From: an uncultured Mobiluncus sp.
GTDB taxonomy: Bacteria > Actinomycetota > Actinomycetes > Actinomycetales > Actinomycetaceae
Assembly (NCBI RefSeq): GCF_943914685.1
Contig: NZ_CALUCZ010000003.1
Span: 85,748-149,747, forward strand
Direction of reading: 5' to 3'
Length of the DNA stretch: 64,000 nucleotides
The notes under the pieces are model-generated. The model was not told the origin of the DNA. It did not search any database and saw only the letters and a list, made by a program, of their open reading frames with translations. Within the stretch, counting starts at the first letter, position 1, and each line of letters starts with the position of its first letter. This document shows positions 50,869-59,238 of the stretch, one piece after another. The position numbers and the translations under genes are program-made.

Positions 50869-52302
50869 ATGACTAAGATTGATGTGTTTTCTAAAGAATT
50901 ACCCGCTCTCCGCACTCCCCTAGTGCTGGCTGCCGCCGCAGACGGCGACGAACTACAGGTTCCCACTTTTCCCGCCCTGCGGGATTTTGCCCGCGCTGCC
51001 GGAGTGACCGGAAAACTCGGAGAGGTCCACAGGGTTCCCTCCCCGCATGACTTTTCCGCCGCGTTCGTCGTGTTTGCCGGGGTCGGCTCCCCGAAAACTC
51101 CTGCCGAAACGCTCCAAAACTTCCGCGAAGCGGCCGGTAACGTGACCCGCAGCGTCAACTGTGAAGAACTCGCTTTTTCCTTCCCCACGAAGAACCGGGA
51201 GGAAGTCCTAGCAACTGTAGAAGGGGCACTTCTGGGGGCATATCGTTTTGAAAAATATCAGTCCAAACCCGCCAAAACCCTGAAAACTCTGTGCATTCCG
51301 GCTCACGATGCTCTCAGTGACACGGAGCGGGCCCAACTGCAAACCACCGTCAAGGCGGTCACGCGAGTCCGCGACCTCGTGAACACTTCCCCCTCCGAGC
51401 TGTACCCCGAATCCATGGCCAAAGCGTTTCAGAAAGCCAGCAAGAACCTGCCGGTCAGCTTTGAAAAGTGGAATTACCGGGACCTCAAAGACCAGGGCTT
51501 TGGCGGCCTCGTCGCGGTAGGGAAAGGCTCCAAGCGCAAGCCCTGCCTGGTGAAGTTGACCTACGCACCCGAGGGTGCGAAAGCACACGTCGCCTTGGTC
51601 GGCAAAGGTATCACTTTCGATTCCGGGGGCTACAGCTTAAAACCGAGTACTTCCATGGTCACCATGAAATCGGATATGACCGGCGCCGCCACCATGGGAG
51701 CGGTGTGCTTAGCGGCGGCGGAAATGGGTCTGCCGGTGAAAGTTACGGCGTGGCTGTGCTTGGCGGAAAACCTGGTCAGCGGTAATGCGTCGCGGGTCGA
51801 TGACGTCATCACGATGAAAAGCGGGAAAACCGTGGAAATTACCAACACCGATGCGGAGGGGCGTTTGGTGCTGGCAGACGGTCTGACTATGGCGGTGGCG
51901 CAGCACCCGGACTTGGTCATTGATATGGCTACCCTGACCGGAGCGCAGAGAGTGGCTTTTGGTACCCGCATCGCCGGAGTGATGGGGTGCCAAAAGAACT
52001 GGATACGCGACGCCTCCGTAGCGGTCGGGGAACCGGCTTGGACGGCACCGCTGCCCGAATACCTGTTGGAGCACCTGCATTCTGACGTAGCAGACATCGC
52101 GAATTCTTCGTCGAAACGTGAGGCTGGAATGCTGGTGGCCGGGATTTTCCTGAAACAGTTTGTGGGCGACACACCGTGGGCGCATATCGACATTGCCGGT
52201 CCGGGCTTTAATACCGGTTCTGCCTGGGGATACACCCCGAAAGGCGGTACCGGTTACGGGGTGCGCACCCTGTTGCGGGTCATTGCGGAAATGGGGCGCT
52301 AG
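50869..52302 (+). CDS. pepA: Leucyl aminopeptidase, M17 family
   Basis: A 477-residue dimetal aminopeptidase. Metal ligands and catalytic residues appear in VGKGITFDSGGYSLKPS, MKSDMTGAA and the signature NTDAEGRLVLADGL. The N-terminal macro-like domain is poorly conserved. In M. tuberculosis the homologous pepB sits beside dlaT, lipB and lipA, and here pepA also precedes lipoate-related genes. An upstream GC-rich palindrome (50797-50825) may regulate it. Confidence 0.94.
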   Translation: MTKIDVFSKELPALRTPLVLAAAADGDELQVPTFPALRDFARAAGVTGKLGEVHRVPSPHDFSAAFVVFAGVGSPKTPAETLQNFREAAGNVTRSVNCEELAFSFPTKNREEVLATVEGALLGAYRFEKYQSKPAKTLKTLCIPAHDALSDTERAQLQTTVKAVTRVRDLVNTSPSELYPESMAKAFQKASKNLPVSFEKWNYRDLKDQGFGGLVAVGKGSKRKPCLVKLTYAPEGAKAHVALVGKGITFDSGGYSLKPSTSMVTMKSDMTGAATMGAVCLAAAEMGLPVKVTAWLCLAENLVSGNASRVDDVITMKSGKTVEITNTDAEGRLVLADGLTMAVAQHPDLVIDMATLTGAQRVAFGTRIAGVMGCQKNWIRDASVAVGEPAWTAPLPEYLLEHLHSDVADIANSSSKREAGMLVAGIFLKQFVGDTPWAHIDIAGPGFNTGSAWGYTPKGGTGYGVRTLLRVIAEMGR

Positions 52303-52404
52303 GCACGGTTTTGCCCACGCTGTTTGCATTAGCACATGAGAATCATTTAGTGAAAGAATAATCCTGCTGAGATTTTGTTCCTTTGACAGAACTGGAGTTG
52401 AACA

Positions 52405-53772
52405 TTGAGCGAAGAACAATACGATGTGGTGATTTTAGGCGGCGGAAATGGTGGTTACGCTTGTGCTTTGCGAGCAACTTCTCTGGGAATGAGCGTCGCC
52501 CTGGTCGAGGCGGACAAAGTCGGCGGCACCTGTCTGCACCGCGGCTGCATTCCGACCAAGGCTTTGCTGAGAGCCGCGGAAGTTGCCGATACCGTGCATG
52601 AATCCTCGGATTGGGGAGTCATTTCCGCTTATAACGGTGTCGATATGGCTAAAGTGCTGGAGTTCCAAAGCGGAATCATCAACAAAATGCATCGTGGCCT
52701 GTCCGGGTTGATTAAGAGTCACAAGGTCGAGTTCGTCAACGCTCACGGCGTGCTCAGCGGGGTCGATACGGTCACCGCTGGCGACCGGGTGCTCAAGGGC
52801 AAGAATATCGTTTTGGCCTCCGGTTCCGTTACCAAGACGTTGGGAATGAACCTGGGGGGACGCATTATCGGTTCCGAGCACGCCCTGTTCCTCAATCATG
52901 TTCCCAGTTCAGTAGTCATTTTGGGCGGCGGTGTCATTGGCGTCGAGTTTGCCTCCGTGTGGAAGTCTTTCGGCGCGGACGTCACCATTGTTGAGGCTTT
53001 GCCACACTTGGTGCCTAATGAGGACGAGGATATTTCTAAGGGATTGGAAAAGGCGTTCAAGGCTCGCGGGATTAAGTTCATGACCGGGACCCGTTTCCGG
53101 GACGCTGCTGAGGACGGTTCCGGGGTGACGGTAAACACCGAGGACGGTCAGAGCTTGCGTGCTGATTACCTGCTGGTGGCGATTGGGCGCGGCCCGAACA
53201 CGGCGAATATGGGTTATGAGGCACAAGGCATTCCGATGGACCGCGGTTTCGTGTTAGCCAACGAACGCCTGCACACCGGCGTGGGGAATATTTATGCAGT
53301 CGGGGACATTGTGCCCGGTCTGCAGTTGGCGCACCGTGCGACGATGCAGGGGGTCTTTGTGGCCGAGGAAATCGCAGGACTGAACCCGCGTGTCGTGCCC
53401 AACGACAATATTCCGCGCGTAACGTTCTGCGAACCTGAAATTGCCTCCGTGGGCTTGACCGAGGCGAAAGCCAAGGAAGTTTACGGCGCGGACAATGTCA
53501 TCTCGAAGCAGTCTAATATGTTGGGTAACGCGAAGTCGCAAATGCTGAAAGCGGCTGGTTTTGTGAAGCTGGTTCAGGTCAAGGACGGTCCGATTGTGGG
53601 GTTCCACGCTTTGGGTCAGCGTATCGGGGAACAGATTGGCGAGGGTCAGCTCATTGTGAACTGGGAAGCTGATGCCGAGGATTTGGCTTACCTGATGCAC
53701 ACCCACCCGACTCAAAACGAGATGATTGGTGAAGCGGCGATGGCTTTGGCTGGCAAGCCGCTGCACGGCTGA
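52405..53772 (+). CDS. lpd: Dihydrolipoamide dehydrogenase (E3)
   Basis: A 455-residue flavoenzyme. The FAD loop is VVILGGGNGGYACALRA, the redox disulfide GGTCLHRGCIPTKALL, the NAD loop VVILGGGVIGVEFAS, and the C-terminal active-site His in HTHPTQNEMIGEA. It reoxidises dihydrolipoyl groups. TTG start with GGAG upstream. The next gene, 39 bp downstream, encodes a lipoyl protein with a subunit-binding domain that would recruit this E3. Confidence 0.96.
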   Translation: MSEEQYDVVILGGGNGGYACALRATSLGMSVALVEADKVGGTCLHRGCIPTKALLRAAEVADTVHESSDWGVISAYNGVDMAKVLEFQSGIINKMHRGLSGLIKSHKVEFVNAHGVLSGVDTVTAGDRVLKGKNIVLASGSVTKTLGMNLGGRIIGSEHALFLNHVPSSVVILGGGVIGVEFASVWKSFGADVTIVEALPHLVPNEDEDISKGLEKAFKARGIKFMTGTRFRDAAEDGSGVTVNTEDGQSLRADYLLVAIGRGPNTANMGYEAQGIPMDRGFVLANERLHTGVGNIYAVGDIVPGLQLAHRATMQGVFVAEEIAGLNPRVVPNDNIPRVTFCEPEIASVGLTEAKAKEVYGADNVISKQSNMLGNAKSQMLKAAGFVKLVQVKDGPIVGFHALGQRIGEQIGEGQLIVNWEADAEDLAYLMHTHPTQNEMIGEAAMALAGKPLHG

Positions 53773-53811
53773 AACTTCGAGAAAAGTCAATCAAAGGAGA
53801 AGGACGAAATA

Positions 53812-55572
53812 ATGGCTCAATCAGTTGCAATGCCCGCGCTCGGAGAATCGGTGACCGAAGGTACCGTGACGGCTTGGTTAAAGAAGGTCGGGGACACTGT
53901 CGCCCTAGACGAACCCCTCCTGGAAGTCTCGACAGATAAGGTCGACACGGAGATACCCAGTCCCGTTGCGGGCGTGCTGACCAAGATTTTGGTGCCAGAG
54001 GACGAAACGGTTGACGTAGGCACCATTTTGGCTGAAGTCGGCGAGGCTTCAGAAGTCAGTGCTACCCCGGCTGCTCCGGCGGCACCGGCGGCTCCAGAGC
54101 TGCCAAACCCCGAGATTCCTTCTACCGTCACAGCCGGTAGCGATGGCGGCGCGCAGGTTGAGTGGTCTTATCCGACAGTTCCGCCGATTCCTCCGAAAGC
54201 TGAGGAAATTCCGGCTCCCCCGGTTCCTCCGGTCCCGCCAACGGCTCCGGCTGCTCCTGCCGCCCCTTCGGCTCCTCAAGTGCCGGCGGCCCCGGCTGTT
54301 CCGGCGGCTCCGGCGGCGAGTGGAACGGGTCAGCCCATTAAGATGCCGGCCTTGGGCGAATCCGTCACCGAAGGTACCGTCACGAAGTGGCTCAAGAACG
54401 TCGGCGACACCGTCGCCCTGGACGAACCCCTTTTGGAAGTCTCCACCGACAAAGTCGACACCGAAATCCCCTCACCCATAGCCGGCACCATCACCCAAAT
54501 CGTCGTTACCGAAGACGAGACCGTAGACGTCGGCACCGTACTGGCCTACGTCGGTGGGGAAGTTTCGGCTCCCACCGCGCCTGTTGCGCCCGCTGCCCCC
54601 GCAGCTCCGGCGGCACCCGCGGCTCCCGCAGCTCCGGCGGCACCACAAGCACCGGTGGCACCCGCTGCTCCTGCAGCTCCGGCGACACCTGCCGGCAACC
54701 AGGCGGAGTACGCGACCCCGATTGTGCGGAAATTGGCCGCTGAAAAGGGAGTTGACCTCAGCAAGGTGCACGGCACCGGTGTAGGCGGACGTATCCGCAA
54801 GCAAGATGTTTTAGATGCCGCGGGTAGCGTTCCGGCCCAGCCGCGGCCTCCCCTACCGCCCGCGGCTCCCGCGATTCCTCCGGTTTTGCCCACGCCTCCG
54901 GCTCCCGCAATTGCTACACCGCCGGTTCCACCAGCTCCAGCTGCTCCGGCCACTCCGGCAATTCCGACGCCGCCGGTTCCGCCAGCTCCGGCTGCGGCCA
55001 CACCCAGCGCCACAGCTACAGGCGGAGAGTTGGATATGGCTCGCCTCGCCCAACTGTTTGCCGAGGTCGCCGAGGCATTTGCACATAATCAAGGTTCCGC
55101 GCTAGGGCCGCAAGCCCCGGTAGCACCGACCGCTCCGGCAGCACTCGCGGCCCCGCCTATTCCGGCTCCCCCGGTTCCGCCGATTCCTCCGAAAGCTGAG
55201 GAAATTCCGGCTCCCCCGGTTCCTCCGGTCCCGCCGGCGGCTCCAGCTGCTCCTGCCGCCCCTGCAGCCCCAGCGGCTCCGGCGGCACCGACCGCTCCTG
55301 CAGCTCCGGCAACTCCTGCTGCCCCGGCAGCGGGCGGAACGGGTCAGCCCATTAAGATGCCGGCCTTAGGCGAATCCGTCACCGAAGGCACCGTCACAAA
55401 GTGGCTCAAGAACGTCGGCGACACCGTCGCCCTGGACGAACCCCTCTTGGAAGTCTCCACCGACAAAGTCGACACCGAAATCCCCTCACCCATAGCCGGC
55501 ACCATCACCCAAATCGTCGTCACCGAAGACGAAACCGTAGACGTCGGCACCGTACTGGCCTACGTGGGCTAG
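53812..55572 (+). CDS. Triple-lipoyl, subunit-binding-domain protein lacking the E2 catalytic domain
   Basis: A 586-residue protein. Lipoyl domain 1 spans residues 1-80 (Lys43 in STDKVDTE), lipoyl 2 about 171-248, and lipoyl 3 about 509-586, ending in the stop. A peripheral-subunit-binding domain (TPIVRKLAAEKGVDLSKVHG, GTGVGGRIRKQDVLDAA) lies at about 302-341. Long Ala/Pro linkers separate them; a 30-residue helical stretch (ELDMARLAQLFAEVAEAF) follows the third linker. The acyltransferase domain with its HxxxDG motif, normally the last 230 residues of an E2, is absent, and no remnant lies downstream. Lipoyl 2 and 3 are identical in protein. It may carry acyl or aminomethyl groups for catalytic domains encoded elsewhere. 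Assembly error in the repeat is the main alternative. Confidence 0.88.
   Translation: MAQSVAMPALGESVTEGTVTAWLKKVGDTVALDEPLLEVSTDKVDTEIPSPVAGVLTKILVPEDETVDVGTILAEVGEASEVSATPAAPAAPAAPELPNPEIPSTVTAGSDGGAQVEWSYPTVPPIPPKAEEIPAPPVPPVPPTAPAAPAAPSAPQVPAAPAVPAAPAASGTGQPIKMPALGESVTEGTVTKWLKNVGDTVALDEPLLEVSTDKVDTEIPSPIAGTITQIVVTEDETVDVGTVLAYVGGEVSAPTAPVAPAAPAAPAAPAAPAAPAAPQAPVAPAAPAAPATPAGNQAEYATPIVRKLAAEKGVDLSKVHGTGVGGRIRKQDVLDAAGSVPAQPRPPLPPAAPAIPPVLPTPPAPAIATPPVPPAPAAPATPAIPTPPVPPAPAAATPSATATGGELDMARLAQLFAEVAEAFAHNQGSALGPQAPVAPTAPAALAAPPIPAPPVPPIPPKAEEIPAPPVPPVPPAAPAAPAAPAAPAAPAAPTAPAAPATPAAPAAGGTGQPIKMPALGESVTEGTVTKWLKNVGDTVALDEPLLEVSTDKVDTEIPSPIAGTITQIVVTEDETVDVGTVLAYVG
54178..55571 (+). repeat. 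Internal duplication: linker plus lipoyl domain, two near-identical copies
   Basis: Copy A is 54178-54554 and copy B 55174-55571. Both start with the linker GTTCCGCCGATTCCTCCGAA and end with the lipoyl domain. Over the roughly 233-bp domain part I count about eight differences, all silent. The 617-bp stretch between encodes the subunit-binding domain and linkers. Confidence 0.85.
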
Positions 55573-55595
55573 AGCCGGATTCTCGAAAAACCCGC

Positions 55596-57212
55596 TCAAT
55601 CGAGTCGGACCACCGACGCAATCTTCCACGGATTGCCGGATAACAGAATCTCAGATTCCGTATCGGGAATCGCCGCGATTTGGTGACGGTTCCCGATACG
55701 GTCAATTTGGGTGTAGGCGCCTTGCGTCAGAGTCACCTGCAGACGCACCGAACGTGTATTCTTGCCGGCACTGCCCTTACTACCCGCCACGATAGTCGCT
55801 GACTTCACCGCGGTGGACAGGCCCTCAACCTGGGCTTTGCTGGCCTGTAAAGCGGCCAGCAAACTCGCATCGGCTGACCCAGCTATCGAATCCTTGACAC
55901 TGAGTTTTTCCAATGCCGCCCGGTCCTGGTGCGTCAGGGCCGCATCGCGTTTGGTCAGCAATAGCTGCAGGATTTCCTGGGCCGAAGTGTCGTCCGTGAT
56001 GGGATCGCGCAAGTTTGGGGTTTTCGCTTGGCCGTCGGGTGAATTAGGCAATAGGTCAGCCGGTAGCGTGGCTGGTGACGTGACTGCGGGAGCTGCCGCG
56101 TCCGCGAGGCTTTCGGAGGGCATCGTCGCATCGGGCTGGGACGCAGCAGTACGGTGCGCCGAGTTTGGCGGGTTAGAGCTGCCTTTTTGCCTCGCGCTGG
56201 GGTTGGGCGCGGAGTTATCCGTCAGAAGCGCCGCCGCGTTCGATGTCGCGGACGGGGCGGGCAGCGCTTGGGCAGCACTGGGCAACTCTGCCAGCCGTGG
56301 AAACAGCACTGCTCCCAGCGCTAGCGCGGCTCCCGCCAAAGCCGGCAGTCCCCAGCGCAATATCGGGCTGGGCGGGCGTGTTTCGCAGCGTTGACGCCGC
56401 CCCGACACCGGGCGGTGCGACGGTGTAACCAACTCGGTGGCCACGTCTCGTCCCGCTGCTCGCATTCGTGCCGCCATCAGCTCCGACCCGCCCAACAGGT
56501 CAATGCCACAGCACGGCAGACTCTCCCACGCCTCGGCAAGTTCCCCCGCGCTGGGTCGCGCGCTCGCCACCGGGTTCAACGCGGCTTTCAACAGACTCGT
56601 GTCCATTCCCAATGCCAGCAGTACCTGCGCCATCGCGTATACATCACCGGCTTGATTCACCGCCACAGACGTCCCGGCAGCAACGGCGGATACCGCCGCC
56701 GGTCCGGAGGATTCTCCCGCCGCGACGCTCCAACCCAGCCCATCCGTCTCCGGCGCGCTAAACGCCCGCGTCGTCCCCACGTCACCGAGCAGATCCACCA
56801 GAACCACCCGACCTTGTGCCGTCACCATCACATTGGCCGCCGAAACGTCCCCGTGACTCATACCGACCTCGTGCAGCGCCGCCAAACCCCGCGCTAGGGA
56901 CAGGGCGATGAAGTTGACCTGCGGCGTGCTGAACTCGCGTCCCGCTCGTAGTACTTCCAGGTCTTGCCCGTCAAGATACTCGAAAATAGCTACGTAGCGG
57001 CCATCGGTCAGTTTGCGCAACTCGTGGAGTTTCAGCAGGTTCGGGCACGATACCTTTCGCAACGTCCGCAGCCGGGACTCCAGCTGAGCCGACAGGGTAC
57101 CGCCCAGCAGCTGTAGCGCGTGGGTTCCGCCCTGATCGTCCACCACCCGCCACATGGGGCCACTATTACCAAACCCAACCGGTTCATATAAGACATAGCC
57201 AACAAGTTCCAT
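55596..57212 (-). CDS. Membrane protein with protein-kinase fold, probable pseudokinase or atypical kinase
   Basis: A 538-residue protein. Residues 1-260 have the bacterial Ser/Thr kinase fold: a glycine loop (GFGNSGPMW), the catalytic-loop-like SHGDVSAANVMV with Asp122 and Asn127, and an APE motif at 153-155. The ATP-anchoring Lys is replaced by Gln34 (HALQLL), and DFG reads DLL. One membrane helix at about 282-305 is followed by a Ser/Pro/Ala-rich linker and an extracellular C-terminal domain of about 130 residues. It could be a signalling pseudokinase or use another Lys. It converges with the lipoyl gene, stops 23 bp apart. Confidence 0.8.
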   Translation of the reverse strand: MELVGYVLYEPVGFGNSGPMWRVVDDQGGTHALQLLGGTLSAQLESRLRTLRKVSCPNLLKLHELRKLTDGRYVAIFEYLDGQDLEVLRAGREFSTPQVNFIALSLARGLAALHEVGMSHGDVSAANVMVTAQGRVVLVDLLGDVGTTRAFSAPETDGLGWSVAAGESSGPAAVSAVAAGTSVAVNQAGDVYAMAQVLLALGMDTSLLKAALNPVASARPSAGELAEAWESLPCCGIDLLGGSELMAARMRAAGRDVATELVTPSHRPVSGRRQRCETRPPSPILRWGLPALAGAALALGAVLFPRLAELPSAAQALPAPSATSNAAALLTDNSAPNPSARQKGSSNPPNSAHRTAASQPDATMPSESLADAAAPAVTSPATLPADLLPNSPDGQAKTPNLRDPITDDTSAQEILQLLLTKRDAALTHQDRAALEKLSVKDSIAGSADASLLAALQASKAQVEGLSTAVKSATIVAGSKGSAGKNTRSVRLQVTLTQGAYTQIDRIGNRHQIAAIPDTESEILLSGNPWKIASVVRLD

Positions 57213-57336
57213 AGCTCAATATATAACTATGTACATCAACAAAAATCAACAGACATTTTCAAACTTGTGGATAACTCTGGGCACGGCGGCAGAACTCGGT
57301 TTACCCCGAGAGCAAAAATCCCCTAAGATAAAGGCG

Positions 57337-58050
57337 ATGGCTAAGAAAAACAACACTGCGACCGGCGGCGACACCTCCGGGAAGAAACGCAATATATTCC
57401 AAAACTTAAAGGACTCTTTCACTATTGTGAGGCGGTCTTTCCCGTGGATTGTCTGGGCGATTTTGGCGACACTGGTCGTGGCGGAGGCCTTGACCGTGTG
57501 GTACATGATTGCAGGCAAACACTGGATTATGGGGGCAATCACCATTGTGATGGTGCTGATGGTCGTACCGATGGCCTGGATTTCCGCGTTTTTGTCCCGC
57601 GCTATGCTGCGTCAGATTGAAGGTATGAAAGGCTGTGTCGGGGCGCTGCGTCAACTGCTGCGCCGGTCCTGGTTTGCCGAGGAAGAGCCCGTTGCGGTTA
57701 ACAAGGATCAGGATTTAGTGTGGCGTTTCGTAGGTCCCCGCGGCATTTTCCTGGTCAGTGAGGGGCCGCATTCTCGCGCCAGCAAGCTGCTCAACGATGA
57801 GGTGAAAAAGACCACGCGGGTCGTTGCCCAGGTTCCGGTACACGCCGTGGAGTGCGGCGCCGAGGAGGGACAGGTACGTCTCGAACACGTGATGAAAACG
57901 ATGTATAAAGCTCCACGCGCTTTGAATCGAAACGAGATTCCCGCGGTGCAAAAACGTCTGCTGGCGATTCACCGCAATCAGGGTCTGCCCATTCCCAAGG
58001 GGATTGATCCCTACCGGGTTCGCCCTAATCGGCGTGCTTTGTACGGATAA
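57337..58050 (+). CDS. DUF4191-family membrane protein
   Basis: A 237-residue protein with two membrane helices (IVWAILATLVVAEALTVWYM and a second, ITIVMVLMVVPMAWISAF) near the N-terminus, then a basic cytoplasmic domain. It matches the actinobacterial DUF4191 family (Rv2219-like), which in mycobacteria follows lipB-lipA. Start at 57337; a longer frame from 57229 overlaps the upstream promoter region and lacks a site. The function is unknown. Confidence 0.85.
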   Translation: MAKKNNTATGGDTSGKKRNIFQNLKDSFTIVRRSFPWIVWAILATLVVAEALTVWYMIAGKHWIMGAITIVMVLMVVPMAWISAFLSRAMLRQIEGMKGCVGALRQLLRRSWFAEEEPVAVNKDQDLVWRFVGPRGIFLVSEGPHSRASKLLNDEVKKTTRVVAQVPVHAVECGAEEGQVRLEHVMKTMYKAPRALNRNEIPAVQKRLLAIHRNQGLPIPKGIDPYRVRPNRRALYG

Positions 58051-58123
58051 AATTTATCCACGGCTATCCCCGGATATGCAGGTAGAAAATCATTACATTT
58101 TCAAACTTTTTATGCGCTAAGAC

Positions 58124-58152
58124 TTGCATAAAGTTGCACGGCTCTGTAAATT
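58124..58152 (+). promoter_or_regulatory. Promoter of the amino-acid ABC importer
   Basis: TTGCAT (58124-58129), 17 bp, TAAATT (58147-58152), 44 bp before the ATG of the binding protein, which has AAGGAG six bases upstream of its start. Confidence 0.5.
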
Positions 58153-58196
58153 TATACCGATAGTTCATTTACACGACCGTCAACAAGGAGAATCTC

Positions 58197-59132
58197 ATGC
58201 GTCGTCTTCCCGTTGCTATGTTTCTGGCTGCAGCCTCTCTAGGTCTAGCCGGATGCTCCACCGCTTCCACCGGAAACGCGGGTGGTGACGATGCTGCTCA
58301 GGCGCAATCCGGCTCTGCCACGGCTTTCGATTTCTCGACCATTAAGCCCGACCCCAAGGTCGAAGAGCTGGTTCCCGCCGATGTAAAGGAACGCGGGGTG
58401 TTACGCAACGGCGCTTCTACCAGCTATGCCCCGGCGGAATTCTTGATGGAGGACGGTACCACCCCCACCGGCTACGAAGTGGACATGGTGAAAGCCATTG
58501 CCCTGACTATGGGTCTCGAGGACGGCACCACCACTACCGAGGCGTTCGGCGCGCTGCTGCCCAAGATTGGCACGACTTACGATTTGGGGGCGTCGTCGTT
58601 CACGGTTACGCCAGAACGCGTCGCCAACTACGACATGCTGGCTTATATGGATATGGGCTCCCTGTTCGCGGTGGCGAAAGGCAACCCGCAGGGCTTTGAC
58701 CCCCAGGACGTTTGCGGCAAAACCATCGGGGTGCAAACCGGTACCCTGCAAGAAACGGAACTGCTGCCGAAACTGAGCAAACAGTGCGAAGAGAGTGGCA
58801 AACCGCCAGTCGTCATTCAAAAGGAAGAGCTGCTGTCTAATGTGTTCCCAAAGGTTATTTCGGGACAGTATCAGGCGATGCTCGCCGATGATCCGGTCAC
58901 GACCTATTACGTGAAACAGACCCGCGGCCAGATGGAGCAAGTCGGCGAGATTCTGGACCCTAGCCCCATCGGGATTGTGGTGGATAACCAGAATCAACAG
59001 CTGTCCGCCGCCATTAAAGCGGCGATGGATTCCCTGCTCGCCTCGGGCAAACTGCGCGAAATTATGGATAACTACGGGGCTGGCGCGGGCTTATACGACG
59101 CGGTGGAACTGAAAACGTCCGTAGGAAAGTAG
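58197..59132 (+). CDS. Polar amino-acid ABC transporter substrate-binding lipoprotein
   Basis: A 311-residue binding protein. The lipobox GLAGC (Cys at residue 20) anchors it to the membrane. The solute-binding type 3 fold is visible: FLMEDGTTPTGYEVDMVKAI, DLGASSFTVTPERVANYDM, and KTIGVQTGTLQETELLPKL. Such proteins bind glutamine, glutamate or other polar amino acids; the ligand is not resolved. First gene of a three-gene importer. Confidence 0.92.
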   Translation: MRRLPVAMFLAAASLGLAGCSTASTGNAGGDDAAQAQSGSATAFDFSTIKPDPKVEELVPADVKERGVLRNGASTSYAPAEFLMEDGTTPTGYEVDMVKAIALTMGLEDGTTTTEAFGALLPKIGTTYDLGASSFTVTPERVANYDMLAYMDMGSLFAVAKGNPQGFDPQDVCGKTIGVQTGTLQETELLPKLSKQCEESGKPPVVIQKEELLSNVFPKVISGQYQAMLADDPVTTYYVKQTRGQMEQVGEILDPSPIGIVVDNQNQQLSAAIKAAMDSLLASGKLREIMDNYGAGAGLYDAVELKTSVGK

Positions 59133-59177
59133 CCCGGCCGCACCAACCTTGTGACGTCACACTTACCGCCCCGGGCT
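59131..59177 (+). other. Hairpin with palindrome between binding protein and permease
   Basis: AGCCCGG (from 59131) pairs with CCGGGCT (to 59177) and encloses the perfect palindrome TGTGACGTCACA (59150-59161). It lies in the 106-bp gap after the binding-protein stop. It is likely to reduce read-through or stabilise the upstream message. Confidence 0.55.
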
Positions 59178-59238
59178 TCTGAGCGAAAACCGCATCGGCG
59201 AGACTGCACAAAGTAAACGAATCGAAGGAAGAAAACGC

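Noticed and set aside
54546..55013. Minus-strand Gly/Ala frame opposite the lipoyl gene
   Set aside because: Shadow of the Ala/Pro linker codons.
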